The notes under the pieces: model-generated
Database searches by the model: none
Seen by the model: only the letters and a program-made list of their open reading frames with translations
What the model was told of the DNA's origin: nothing
Source of the DNA: Glutamicibacter arilaitensis Re117
Lineage (GTDB): Bacteria; Actinomycetota; Actinomycetes; Actinomycetales; Micrococcaceae
Reading direction: 5' to 3'
NCBI RefSeq assembly: GCF_000197735.1
Contig: NC_014550.1
Coordinates: forward strand, 3,795,258-3,859,257
Length of the DNA: 64,000 nt
Shown: positions 42,200-50,955 of the stretch, piece after piece
Layout of the letters: each line of letters starts with the position of its first letter
Numbering within the stretch: the first letter of the stretch is position 1
Made by a program: the position numbers and the translations under genes

Positions 42200-42316
42200 T
42201 TAAAAATCCGCTAGTCCGGAGGTTGGGGAAATGTACTTGCAAAGACGAGTCATACGAGAGAAGCCATTAAATCGCGCTCCGCGATGAGTCTCTGTGTACC
42301 AATTGGTATTAATCAT
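42200..42316 (-). CDS. tiny protein, 38 residues, unknown
   Basis: A 38-residue ORF beginning MINTNWYTETHRGARF with a consensus AGGAGG 7 bases before the ATG. It has one cysteine and several aromatic and basic residues, no clear membrane helix. Its own terminator-like hairpin follows, so it appears to be an independent small gene next to the other tiny ORF on the same strand. An upstream in-frame extension to 42415 is less likely because the strong ribosome binding site decides this start. Function unknown. Confidence 0.55.
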   Translation of the reverse strand: MINTNWYTETHRGARFNGFSRMTRLCKYISPTSGLADF

Positions 42317-42496
42317 TTCGCCACCTCCTAAAATCTGTTCTCGGCCTAACCATGTATTCCATGGGGCCTCTTTGGAAAAATTTCTCGATCCGCAAGTCTC
42401 ATTGAGACTTCCCAATCACAGTATTCAGCATACATGGATTTAGCTGTTCGTGCTACAAATTAGCGCAAAATATTTAAGAACTTTTCCCGGGACGAG

Positions 42497-42533
42497 AAAA
42501 GCACCTGAATCCTTGCGGATTTCAGGTGCTTTT
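42497..42533. terminator. bidirectional terminator after cca
   Basis: AAAAGCACCTGAATCC pairs with GGATTTCAGGTGCTTTT (one bulged base), loop TTGC. The A- and T-ends make it work in both directions. cca stops at 42556. Confidence 0.88.
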
Positions 42534-42555
42534 GCCTTGACGGTCAGGTCAAAGA

Positions 42556-44007
42556 TTACTCTTCGGTAGTCAGATTTTGAGCTTCAGGCTGCTCTTTCCA
42601 CCAGTTCCGCAAGCGCTCGGTGGCAATTTCTTCACCCAGTGGGCCTTCATCCAAACGCAGTTCCAAGAGGAACTTGTACGCGCGGCCAACGGCCTTGCTC
42701 GGCTTGATATCCAGCAGGCGCATGATCTGCTCGCCATCGAGGTCTGGACGAATGGACTGCAGTTCTTCTTGCTCGGCGATCTTCGCGATGCGCGCCTCGA
42801 GGTCGTCGTAGGCAAACCCCAGGCGGTCAGCCTTCTTACGATTGCGCGTGGTGACATCCGAACGGGTCAAGCGGTGCAGGTGCTCGAGCAGATCTCCCGC
42901 ATCAGTGACGTAACGGCGTACTGCGGAGTCAGTCCAGCCAGCCTCGCCGTAGCCATAGAAGCGCATATGAAGCTCCACCAGGCGTGCTACGGCCTTGGTG
43001 GTGTCCTTGTCGAAACGCAGTGCGCGCATCCGTGCCTTGGTGAGCTTGGAGCCCACCATGTCGTGATGGCGGAAGGACACTGCGCCGCTTGGTTCAAATT
43101 TTCGGGTCGCAGGCTTGCCGATGTCATGCATCAGCGCAGCGAAGCGCAAAATGAAGTTCGGACCGGGGACCGGCCCGTCGTCATCGGTTTCCAAGGCGAT
43201 CGCCTGTTCCAGCACGGTCAGCGAGTGCTGGTAGACATCCTTATGGCGGTGGTGCTCATCGATTTCCAAGCGCAGTGCCGAAACTTCGGGCAGCACCTTG
43301 TCCGCCAGACCCGATTCCACCAGCAGATTAATGCCAGCTCGCGGGTCGGCGCCGTTAATCAGCTTGATCAGCTCATCACGGACACGTTCAGCGGAAATGA
43401 TGTCGATGCGATCGGTCATTTCGCTCATGGCTTTGCGAACTTCTGGGCTTACTTCGATTTTCAGCTGCGAAGCGAATCGAGCAGCTCGCATCATGCGCAG
43501 CGGATCATCAGAGAAGGAGATATCCGGAGCTCCAGGAGTGCGGATGGATCCATCTTCCAGGGAACTCACTCCGTCAAAGGGATCTACCAGCTCGAGCTGT
43601 GGCAAGCGAAGTGCCATGGAGTTCATGGTGAAGTCACGACGGAACAGATCGTCATGCAAGTTATCGCCAAAAGCGACGATCGGCTTACGTGATTCCTTGT
43701 CATAGGCATCAGCGCGGTAGGTCGTGACTTCTAAGGTGTGTTCGCCCTTTTTGAAAGCGATAGTTCCAAACTCGCGTCCCACATCCCAAATGTTATCGGC
43801 CCACCCTGAGATCACCTTGATGGTTTCTTCCGGACGTGCGCTAGTAGTGAAGTCCAGGTCCGGGGATACCCGTCCCAAGTACAGGTCGCGAACCGGTCCA
43901 CCGACTAGAGACAACTCATGACCCGCCCGAACAAAACGGTCGGCCAAGTCGAAAATGACCGAGGGCAGGATTTGACGCAACGCGTCAGGCGAGGGAAGTG
44001 CATGCAT
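42556..44007 (-). CDS. cca: CCA tRNA nucleotidyltransferase
   Basis: A 483-residue class II nucleotidyltransferase that adds or repairs the 3' CCA of tRNA. The head domain has LVGGPVRDLYLG at 34-45 and the metal aspartates D50 and D52 in SPDLDFTT; RRDFTMNSMAL and the DPLRMMRAARFASQL neck follow. An HD domain (ALMHDIGKPATR, with FRHHDMVGS) lies at about 290-330 as in many actinobacterial Cca/PcnA proteins. It is divergent from the Nudix gene, the same arrangement as pcnA-mutT4 in mycobacteria. Confidence 0.95.
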   Translation of the reverse strand: MHALPSPDALRQILPSVIFDLADRFVRAGHELSLVGGPVRDLYLGRVSPDLDFTTSARPEETIKVISGWADNIWDVGREFGTIAFKKGEHTLEVTTYRADAYDKESRKPIVAFGDNLHDDLFRRDFTMNSMALRLPQLELVDPFDGVSSLEDGSIRTPGAPDISFSDDPLRMMRAARFASQLKIEVSPEVRKAMSEMTDRIDIISAERVRDELIKLINGADPRAGINLLVESGLADKVLPEVSALRLEIDEHHRHKDVYQHSLTVLEQAIALETDDDGPVPGPNFILRFAALMHDIGKPATRKFEPSGAVSFRHHDMVGSKLTKARMRALRFDKDTTKAVARLVELHMRFYGYGEAGWTDSAVRRYVTDAGDLLEHLHRLTRSDVTTRNRKKADRLGFAYDDLEARIAKIAEQEELQSIRPDLDGEQIMRLLDIKPSKAVGRAYKFLLELRLDEGPLGEEIATERLRNWWKEQPEAQNLTTEE

Positions 44008-44131
44008 AGTTACTTAAGCGTGCCAGAAATCTGGGAAGAATGCTTGAAATTTCGGCGAAATCCCCTGCGAGATAACTTACTCCTCCACGTCGATCAGGCG
44101 AGGAACGGTACTTTCTCGATAGAGTGGTTCC

Positions 44132-44671
44132 ATGAAACGTCCGATCCCGTCTGCCCCAAAGCGCACCCCATTGACTGCGTCAATGGCTCATGCGCAGGCA
44201 ACCGGCGGCCACACGAGCCTTCCCACCGTGGAAGAGGTCTCCTCCGGTGGCATCGTGATCGACTTCAATGACCCAAGTTTCCCCGTGGCAATTATTGCCC
44301 GGTACAACCGTGGCGGACGATTGGAATGGTGCCTGCCCAAGGGCCACCCGGAGGGCGTGGAAACCAATGAGGAAGCGGCAATCCGCGAAATCGAGGAAGA
44401 AACCGGCATCGCCGGGCGCATCCTCGCCCCGCTGGGCTCGGTTGACTACTGGTTCACCGTGACGAATTACCGTGTGCACAAGACCGTGCACCATTTTCTA
44501 CTGGAAGCTACCGGCGGACATCTGACGATCGAGAATGATCCCGATCATGAGGCCGTCGATGTTGCCTGGGTGCCTCTGGGCTCCCTAGGCAAGCGCCTGT
44601 CCTTCCCTAATGAGCGCCGGATCGCTGATCTGGCACGCGAGGTCCTTACAAAGCATGTCTCAGGTTCCTAA
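44132..44671 (+). CDS. Nudix hydrolase (MutT4-like)
   Basis: A 179-residue protein with a complete Nudix box at residues 71-93: glycine 71, glutamate in PEGVE, then IREIEEETGI, with the REUXEE catalytic core intact. It hydrolyses a nucleoside diphosphate linked to another group. Position between cca and murJ matches the mycobacterial mutT4. The preceding ribosome binding site is weak, and M18 is an alternative start. Its 3' end overlaps the murJ start by 17 bases. Confidence 0.92.
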   Translation: MKRPIPSAPKRTPLTASMAHAQATGGHTSLPTVEEVSSGGIVIDFNDPSFPVAIIARYNRGGRLEWCLPKGHPEGVETNEEAAIREIEEETGIAGRILAPLGSVDYWFTVTNYRVHKTVHHFLLEATGGHLTIENDPDHEAVDVAWVPLGSLGKRLSFPNERRIADLAREVLTKHVSGS

Positions 44672-46418
44672 TTCATCTGCCGGCTCCGATCAGCCACACA
44701 CCGGAGCCACGGACGTAGTCGCCGAACCTCCACAGCAACAGCACACAGCGCAACCAGCGGGTTCGCGCTCCAAAATTTATGCCCTGATGGCCTCCGGCAC
44801 GATGGTTTCCCGCGTACTGGGCTTCGTGCGAACTGCCTTCCTGGCAATGGCCATTGGCTCGGTGACTTCGGTTGCGGACATCTTTGAAAAAGCCAATGTC
44901 ATTCCAACCATCATCTACATGCTCTTGGCTGGCGGCATTTTCAATGTCGTGCTCATCCCGCAGTTGATCAAGGCTTCCAAAGCCAAAGACCGCGGTGCCG
45001 CGTACACCTCCAAATTAGTCACGCTGACCGTGGTGGGCATGGGAATCCTGACATTGATTCTCACCCTCTGCGCCAAGCCATTGATTACGGTGCTCACCAA
45101 TAACTGGACCGAGCCGATGATCGCGTTGGGAACGGCCTTCGCCTACTGGTCGCTGCCGCAGATCTTCTTCTATGGGCTCTATGCTGTGCTGGGCCAGGTA
45201 CTGAATGCCAATGGCCGTTTTGCCGCGTTCTTGTGGGCTCCTGCGGTCAACAACGTCATTCAGCTGATCGTCATTGGCGCCTTCATCCTGACCTTCGGAG
45301 CTTATTCTTCGGGTGATCCGATGCAGGACCGGAGCAGTGTCAAAACCATGTGGCTGGCCGGCGGCGCCACCTTGGGAATCGTATTGCAATCCGTAGTACT
45401 GTTCTGGCCATTGAAGAAGACCGGGCTGAAGCTCACCTTGGACTTCCAATGGCGCGGCATGGGGCTGCGCCACGTGGGCAAGCTGGCCATCTGGACCCTG
45501 GCGGCCATGGTGATCGGCAACCTCTCCTCACTGGTCTGTTCCAAGATCGTTTCTGGAGCTACTGCCGCTCGAACGCACCTGCCGGCCGAACAGGCTGCCT
45601 CGGTGGCCGGCGAGTATGCGTTGAATACCTCGCAGCTGATCACGGTGCTGCCGCATTCGCTGTTCGCGCTGACCGTTGCCACCGTGCTGTTCAATGACTT
45701 CGCCCGTGCTTTCACTGAGAACCGCCGCAAAGACGTTGGCAAGCTGCTGAATCAAGGCATGCGCTCCACCGCCATTCCTATCGTGTTCTGCACCCTGGTC
45801 TTCATCGTGCTCGCTGGTCCACTGGGCCGTTTGTTCGCAGGCAGTTCCGAAAATGCAGCACAGGCGGCCGGAGCCCTTGGCCAATTGCTGGTGCTCACCG
45901 CGCTTGGCCTGCCATTCAAGTCCCTGCAGTTCTTCATGCTGCGTGTTTTCTATGCAGAGGAAGACACGCGCACCCCGATGCTGATCCAGTCGGCCACAGC
46001 GGCTGTGGGACTGGTCCTGGCATTCCTAGCTGCTGCCTTGATCGATCCGCTTCATATCGCCGCCGCGATTGCCTTCATCTACGGGTTGACCAACGTTCTA
46101 ACCTGCATCGGCACCCACTATCTGATCAAGCGTCGCTACGGAAACTATGGTGTTTCCTCGGTTATCGACACCTACATCCGCGTTGGATGGATGGCCACGC
46201 TCTCCGCCGGCATTGGCGTTGTGGCGCTTTGGTTGCTGGGTGGATTCAACTTCGGATTCGCCTACGACTCGGTGTTTACCGCTCTGATTTCGGTGGCTAT
46301 CGTGGCCTTTGTAATGGGTATTGTCTTCATTGGCCTGCTCTACAAAACCAAGGTTCCCGAGCTCCATGGCTTCCTCGGTCCGATCCTTCGCAGAATCCCA
46401 GGGCTCAAAGGCAAATAA
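44655..46418 (+). CDS. murJ: lipid II flippase MurJ
   Basis: A 587-residue MATE/MOP-type flippase with about 14 membrane helices after a 40-residue hydrophilic tail. Helix 1 has the MurJ pattern SGTMVSRVLGFVRTAFLAMAIG with the arginines that contact the lipid II pyrophosphate; AFAYWSLPQIFFYGLYAVLGQVLNANGRF and FMLRVFYAEEDTRTPM are also characteristic. It moves lipid II to the outer face for peptidoglycan. In mycobacteria the same protein continues into a pseudokinase; here it ends at the membrane and the kinase-like part is a separate gene 123 bases later. I chose the ATG at 44655. Confidence 0.94.
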   Translation: MSQVPNSSAGSDQPHTGATDVVAEPPQQQHTAQPAGSRSKIYALMASGTMVSRVLGFVRTAFLAMAIGSVTSVADIFEKANVIPTIIYMLLAGGIFNVVLIPQLIKASKAKDRGAAYTSKLVTLTVVGMGILTLILTLCAKPLITVLTNNWTEPMIALGTAFAYWSLPQIFFYGLYAVLGQVLNANGRFAAFLWAPAVNNVIQLIVIGAFILTFGAYSSGDPMQDRSSVKTMWLAGGATLGIVLQSVVLFWPLKKTGLKLTLDFQWRGMGLRHVGKLAIWTLAAMVIGNLSSLVCSKIVSGATAARTHLPAEQAASVAGEYALNTSQLITVLPHSLFALTVATVLFNDFARAFTENRRKDVGKLLNQGMRSTAIPIVFCTLVFIVLAGPLGRLFAGSSENAAQAAGALGQLLVLTALGLPFKSLQFFMLRVFYAEEDTRTPMLIQSATAAVGLVLAFLAAALIDPLHIAAAIAFIYGLTNVLTCIGTHYLIKRRYGNYGVSSVIDTYIRVGWMATLSAGIGVVALWLLGGFNFGFAYDSVFTALISVAIVAFVMGIVFIGLLYKTKVPELHGFLGPILRRIPGLKGK

Positions 46419-46541
46419 TCCACGGAAACTTGCCAGTGATTCTGGGCAAATGGGCACCAAATAGCCTGTTCCGACCGGTAACATGGCAGGTGGTAGTCTG
46501 CGGACTGCCACCGAACCAAAACCAACCCCTTGGAGATGCAC

Positions 46542-48161
46542 GTGTCGCAGCCAATTGATGTCGGCTCAGTCCTCAGCGGTCGCTACCAGGTCACCGAGAG
46601 CGTCCTTTCATCAGCTGAAGGAGACTTGGTACTCGGTGGCGTGGATCAGGTACTGAACCGCACGGTCAGCATCATGGTGGCTTCCGTGGAGAACTCTTCG
46701 CAGTTGGCAACGAGCGCACGTGAAATCGCCATGGGCGAGCGTGCTTCCAACGTACAGGTTCTGGATCTGGGCATCACTGACTCCAACCAGACCTACCTCG
46801 TGGCCAACACCGCGCGTTCCTCAGATCTATTGGATCTGGTGTTGGAAACCGACGACGCTCCATACGTAGAACCGTTCTTCACCGACACCTTGGGCACCGA
46901 GATCTTCGGCGAGTCCCGTCAGGCCGTCCCAGAGACCTACGAAGACGACAACGAGTACTACGAACAGCTTCAGTACGATGACGAGCCGGAACACCAAGGC
47001 AAGATCGGTTCGGCCTTGGCTGGTGGCTTCGCTGGTCTGAAGAACCGCTTCGGCAAGAAGAATCAGGAACAGCCTGGCGAAGAAGAGCAGTTCGACCAGA
47101 CCGCACCTAATGAGCAGGTTCCTGCAACCGTGGCTACACCGGTTGCACCTGTAGAAAAGCCAAAGCCACAAGACAAGCCAAAGGTCTCCCGTCTGGAAGA
47201 CGAGGACGAACCAAATGTCACGGCAACTGCAGCTTTGGCGGCTGCGGCCCAGTCCAAGGGCAATTCGCCGGCTAAGCCTTCAAAGGAGCCTGCTGAAGCC
47301 AATAAGGCTGCGCAGGAAGAAGAGAAGCCAGCCAAGAAGAAGGGCGCCGCTGTTGCCGGTGCCGCCACTGGCGCTGCTGCGGGTGCAGGAGCTACTGCGG
47401 GTGCTGCAGCTGCCGCTCCAAAGGCTTCCACATTCCCAGCTGCTGCCAAGAATGCTCCTGCCCAGGATCCACAGGTTGATGAGCAGGACGAGGAAGAGAG
47501 CGGTTCGAAGGGTACCCGCCTGCTGGTAGGTGCCGTATTGCTCATCGTGCTGGTAGTTGCCGTAGTCTTCGCCTTCAACTTCCTTGGTGGCGACAAGAAC
47601 ACCACTGCCGATAGCACTTCGCCAACTTCCGTGGAATCCTCGGAAGAGCCATCTGAGTCGGACAAGGAAAAAGAATCCTCTGAGCCGTCTTTGCCTGCCC
47701 CTGAGATCGCTGACGTATCCCGTCTGGTTCCTGGAAATCAGCAGCTGAATTCCGAAACCGATGACAGGTTGAGCAAGATGACCGACGGCAATGCCTCGAG
47801 CGCCTACGCCACCTACTCCTTCACCACCGCTGACTTCGGCGGCTTCGCTTCAAACATGGTCTTCATTTTGGAGTTGGAAGAGAAGGCAAAGGTCTCCGAG
47901 GTCAATCTCGAAGGCCTGAACGGCACCGGCGGAGACTACGAAATCCTCGTAGGCGAATCCGCTGATCTAGGCGACGCCAAGTCCGTAGCCAAGGGTTCGT
48001 TCTCCGGCCCTTCGGTCTCGGTCACCGTCAAGGGCGACGACAAGGATCATATGGAAGGGAACCACGTGTTCCTGAACATCACCGAGCTGCCTCGCAAGGC
48101 ATCCGGTGGCAATGATTCGCGTCCATTCGGTCTCCAGATCGGTGAATTCTCCGCCAAGTAA
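46542..48161 (+). CDS. kinase-remnant membrane protein, MurJ partner
   Basis: About 539 residues. The N-terminal about 110 residues look like only the N-lobe of a Ser/Thr kinase (GSVLSGRYQVTESVLSS with broken glycine loop; no VAIK lysine; hinge-like TYLVANTARSSDLLDLVL). No HRD, DFG or C-lobe follows; instead there is a long acidic, then Ala/Lys/Pro-rich linker, a membrane helix at about 326-348 (LLVGAVLLIVLVVAVVFAFNF), a Ser/Glu-rich stalk and an extracellular beta-domain (about 390-539) like the discoidin-type end of mycobacterial MviN. It is likely a catalytically dead regulator or scaffold for MurJ. GTG at 46542 has GGAG 7 bases upstream. Confidence 0.8.
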   Translation: MSQPIDVGSVLSGRYQVTESVLSSAEGDLVLGGVDQVLNRTVSIMVASVENSSQLATSAREIAMGERASNVQVLDLGITDSNQTYLVANTARSSDLLDLVLETDDAPYVEPFFTDTLGTEIFGESRQAVPETYEDDNEYYEQLQYDDEPEHQGKIGSALAGGFAGLKNRFGKKNQEQPGEEEQFDQTAPNEQVPATVATPVAPVEKPKPQDKPKVSRLEDEDEPNVTATAALAAAAQSKGNSPAKPSKEPAEANKAAQEEEKPAKKKGAAVAGAATGAAAGAGATAGAAAAAPKASTFPAAAKNAPAQDPQVDEQDEEESGSKGTRLLVGAVLLIVLVVAVVFAFNFLGGDKNTTADSTSPTSVESSEEPSESDKEKESSEPSLPAPEIADVSRLVPGNQQLNSETDDRLSKMTDGNASSAYATYSFTTADFGGFASNMVFILELEEKAKVSEVNLEGLNGTGGDYEILVGESADLGDAKSVAKGSFSGPSVSVTVKGDDKDHMEGNHVFLNITELPRKASGGNDSRPFGLQIGEFSAK

Positions 48162-48194
48162 TAGAAGCGGAATTTTTTACGAAAGCAATGCGTT

Positions 48195-48231
48195 GAGGTG
48201 GATAGTGAGGTAAGACCTTGCTATCCACCTC
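48195..48231 (+). terminator. hairpin before trxB
   Basis: An 11-bp perfect stem (GAGGTGGATAG) with a 15-base loop, between the kinase-remnant gene and trxB. A short AT-rich stretch follows. Confidence 0.6.
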
Positions 48232-48261
48232 GCATTATTAGAACGAAAGGGTTCTACCCCC

Positions 48262-49227
48262 GTGATTTCAGCACAGAACGAAGAAATCCGCGATGTCATC
48301 ATTGTCGGCTCGGGTCCTGCCGGTTACACCGCCGCGATTTACACCGCCCGTGCAAATCTGAACCCGCTGGTTATCGCTGGCTCCGTCACTGCTGGCGGCG
48401 AACTGATGAATACCACCGATGTGGAAAACTTCCCTGGATTCCCTGAAGGCATCATGGGTCCAGATCTCATGGACAACATGCAGAAGCAGGCAGAACGCTT
48501 CGGCGCTGAAATTCTCTTCGATGATGTCACCGAGATGAACCTCGAAGGCGAGATCAAGACCCTATCCCTCGCAGATGGTACTGTCTACCGCGCGCGCTCC
48601 ATCATCGTCTCGACCGGCTCCGCCTACCGCGAGCTCGGCCTGGAAGACGAGAAGCGCCTCTCCGGACACGGCGTCTCGTGGTGCGCGACTTGCGACGGTT
48701 TCTTCTTCCGCGAGCAGACCATTGCTGTGATCGGTGGTGGCGACTCAGCCATGGAAGAAGCCCTCTTCCTGACCAAATTCGCTGCCAAGGTCATCGTGGT
48801 GCACCGCCGCAATGAGCTGCGCGCCTCGAAGATCATGGCAGACCGCGCCCTGGCCCACGAGAAAATTGAGTTCATCTGGGACTCCGAAGTTATCGGCATC
48901 AACGGCGCCGACAAGGTCGACGGCCTGGTCGTGAAGAACCGCAACAGCGGCGAAGAAACCACTGTAAATGTCACCGGCATCTTCGTAGCCATCGGCAATG
49001 ACCCACGCGTGGATCTGGTCAAGGACCAGCTGGAGCTCACTGCCGAAGGCACCATCGCCGTCGATGGACGTACCTCGAAAACCTCGCTTCCTGGCGTATT
49101 CGCTGCCGGAGACGTCATCGATTCCACCTACCGCCAGGCCATCACCGCGGCAGGCTCGGGCTGCGCCGCAGCCCAGGACGTGGAGCACTACCTGGCCAAC
49201 GTGTCCGAAACCCTCGCTACCGCCTAA
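48262..49227 (+). CDS. trxB: thioredoxin reductase
   Basis: A 321-residue flavoenzyme. FAD motif VIIVGSGPAGYTAAIYTARA at 12-31, the redox CATC pair near residue 140 in GVSWCATCDGFFF, the NADPH motif VIGGGDSAMEEALFL, and the final FAD contact GVFAAGDVIDSTYRQAITAAGSG. It passes electrons from NADPH to the thioredoxin encoded 28 bases downstream. The GTG start has GAAAGGG about 8 bases upstream. Confidence 0.97.
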   Translation: MISAQNEEIRDVIIVGSGPAGYTAAIYTARANLNPLVIAGSVTAGGELMNTTDVENFPGFPEGIMGPDLMDNMQKQAERFGAEILFDDVTEMNLEGEIKTLSLADGTVYRARSIIVSTGSAYRELGLEDEKRLSGHGVSWCATCDGFFFREQTIAVIGGGDSAMEEALFLTKFAAKVIVVHRRNELRASKIMADRALAHEKIEFIWDSEVIGINGADKVDGLVVKNRNSGEETTVNVTGIFVAIGNDPRVDLVKDQLELTAEGTIAVDGRTSKTSLPGVFAAGDVIDSTYRQAITAAGSGCAAAQDVEHYLANVSETLATA

Positions 49228-49255
49228 TAGTTTTCTCAGAAAGGGGTTGTCTCTC

Positions 49256-49579
49256 ATGAGCAACGCAAAAGCAGTAACTGAAGCAACCTTCCAGGCTGAA
49301 GTCCTGGATGCCGACAAGCCAGTCATCGTCGATTTCTGGGCTGAATGGTGCGGCCCTTGCCGCCAGCTCGGTCCAATCCTGGATCAGATCGCAGAAGAGC
49401 ACGCTGCGAAGGTTGACGTCGTGAAGGTCAACGTTGATGAGAACCAGGCCATCGCCGCAAAGTACGGAATCACCAGCATTCCTGCTGTATACGTATTCAA
49501 GGGTGGCGAGCACGTCGCGACCTCGATCGGTGCTAAGCCAAAGGCAGTTATCGAGAAGGACTTCGCCGAATACCTCTAA
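49256..49579 (+). CDS. trxA: thioredoxin
   Basis: A 107-residue thioredoxin with active site WCGPC at 31-35, VDFWAEWCGPC before it and the cis-proline in GITSIPAVYVF. The start at 49256 has GAAAGGGG upstream; the open frame begins further left but only overlaps trxB. Partner of the adjacent reductase, general protein disulfide reductant. Confidence 0.98.
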   Translation: MSNAKAVTEATFQAEVLDADKPVIVDFWAEWCGPCRQLGPILDQIAEEHAAKVDVVKVNVDENQAIAAKYGITSIPAVYVFKGGEHVATSIGAKPKAVIEKDFAEYL

Positions 49580-49594
49580 GTCGAAGAACTGATT

Positions 49595-49636
49595 GAAGTG
49601 AGGATCCACCTAGCGGTTGATCCTCACTTCTTTTTT
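49595..49636 (+). terminator. rho-independent terminator of trxB-trxA
   Basis: A perfect 12-bp stem (GAAGTGAGGATC) with a 12-base loop, then TTTTTT. Confidence 0.92.
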
Positions 49637-50788
49637 AACCAAATATTTTCAGCAGTGGCTTAACGCGGGCCCTTTTACACCCTTACCCCAGTCCAGGTTA
49701 GGCAGTTTCTGATTCGAAGGCTGTCTTGGCAACTGGCAGCAACTATACAAATTAAAGACTTTGTTTTTGAATTCATTCACGATGAAAAAGCTGTAAAGAT
49801 CCCAAAATCAGATATTTTTGGCCCCCCAACCCGTTCCCTAGTTTCGAGCCTCACGCATGTATGGTTGCACGTCTTCGTTTCTTCTCGAGCAAGAATCATA
49901 CTCACGTCGATCCATCACTGATTCTGGGTTTCTGATTTGCCGTGTTCCTTAAGATCAAGAATTTCGTTGTTCTGATGCCATGAGTCTAAACGGCAAGCGT
50001 CTCTTGTTTTGAAAAGGCCCTACGATCGCTTCTTGTTGTTCAGTTCCAAGTAACTCAGTTTCGACGCTACAAGTGGTGGCCGCCGGCTCCATGTTTCCTA
50101 GGTCGAACACAAGATTTTTTACTCAGCCAATGATTGCCAGAGTATGTCTCTTGAACGAGCTACCGGCTGCTCGTGGTGGTAGACGCTCTTCCTATGGTGG
50201 CGATTCTAAGAGATATTGCAGGAATCGATCATCTTTGCGTACGCCGATACCTACGGATTTTACTGCCCACTTTTCCCCGGCATTCAGTGTCCAGGTCCAT
50301 GCGAGGGTACATTGAATCAGAGTTCCCAAGCTGCGATGCCGAGAGAATGTATATCTTCCCTAATATTCTTCGCCTTTATCGTGTGGCCTGTCCATGGCTC
50401 TCTCCTCCACCTCGACGCATAGAATCAGCGGTTCAAAGTTGTCCCACGGACCCTCGCCTGGAGCCCAGTACACTTATCGGTCGTCAGCGTGAAGAATCCA
50501 CTGGACCATACTCTGCAACTTCACTAATGATTGAACTGACGATTCAGGAACGGCCACGATCGGTCCCACATTGCAGGCTAAAACTCCGAATCTCGGATTT
50601 GAGTGGCTGCAAGGATTTGATTCGTCCTTTCCTTGAACCTCAAAATCCATAGATCTCTGACAGTGCTGAACACACCGGGAAGTTCCCATCATCCCTGGAC
50701 AATGTAGGTGGTTTCCTCATGACGATTTCCTGCCGGCAATACGGCCCAGCATAGGTTACTCAGACTGCCCGGAACACGATGGTGCGCA
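49637..50788. other. gene-poor, low-GC stretch left of the IS21 element
   Basis: About 1.15 kb with no ORF that has both a ribosome binding site and a protein-like composition; frames up to 159 codons (50173-50652) look random. Composition is clearly less GC-rich than the core genes. cwlM would be expected here by synteny; I see no trace of an amidase motif. Confidence 0.6.
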
Positions 50789-50792
50789 TGAA

Positions 50793-50825
50793 TGAATATT
50801 TGACTCTTTGAGAGCCACCAATATT
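50793..50825 (+). repeat. IS21 left terminal inverted repeat
   Basis: 33 bases, exact reverse complement of 53388-53420. Further GAGCCRCC repeats follow at about 50834, 50869 and 50899. Confidence 0.92.
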
Positions 50826-50955
50826 GCGATTCAGAGCCGCCCCGTCGAAATGACGTTATTGTCCGTCAGAGCCACCCAATATTCTCCTTCAGAGCCACCC
50901 TGTATAAACTCCTCCCACTACGCAACAGCCTGCGTGGTGGAAGGAGCCATTTTCA

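Noticed and set aside
50173..50652. 159-codon frame left of the IS21 element
   Set aside because: Random-looking composition, no ribosome binding site, no domain features.
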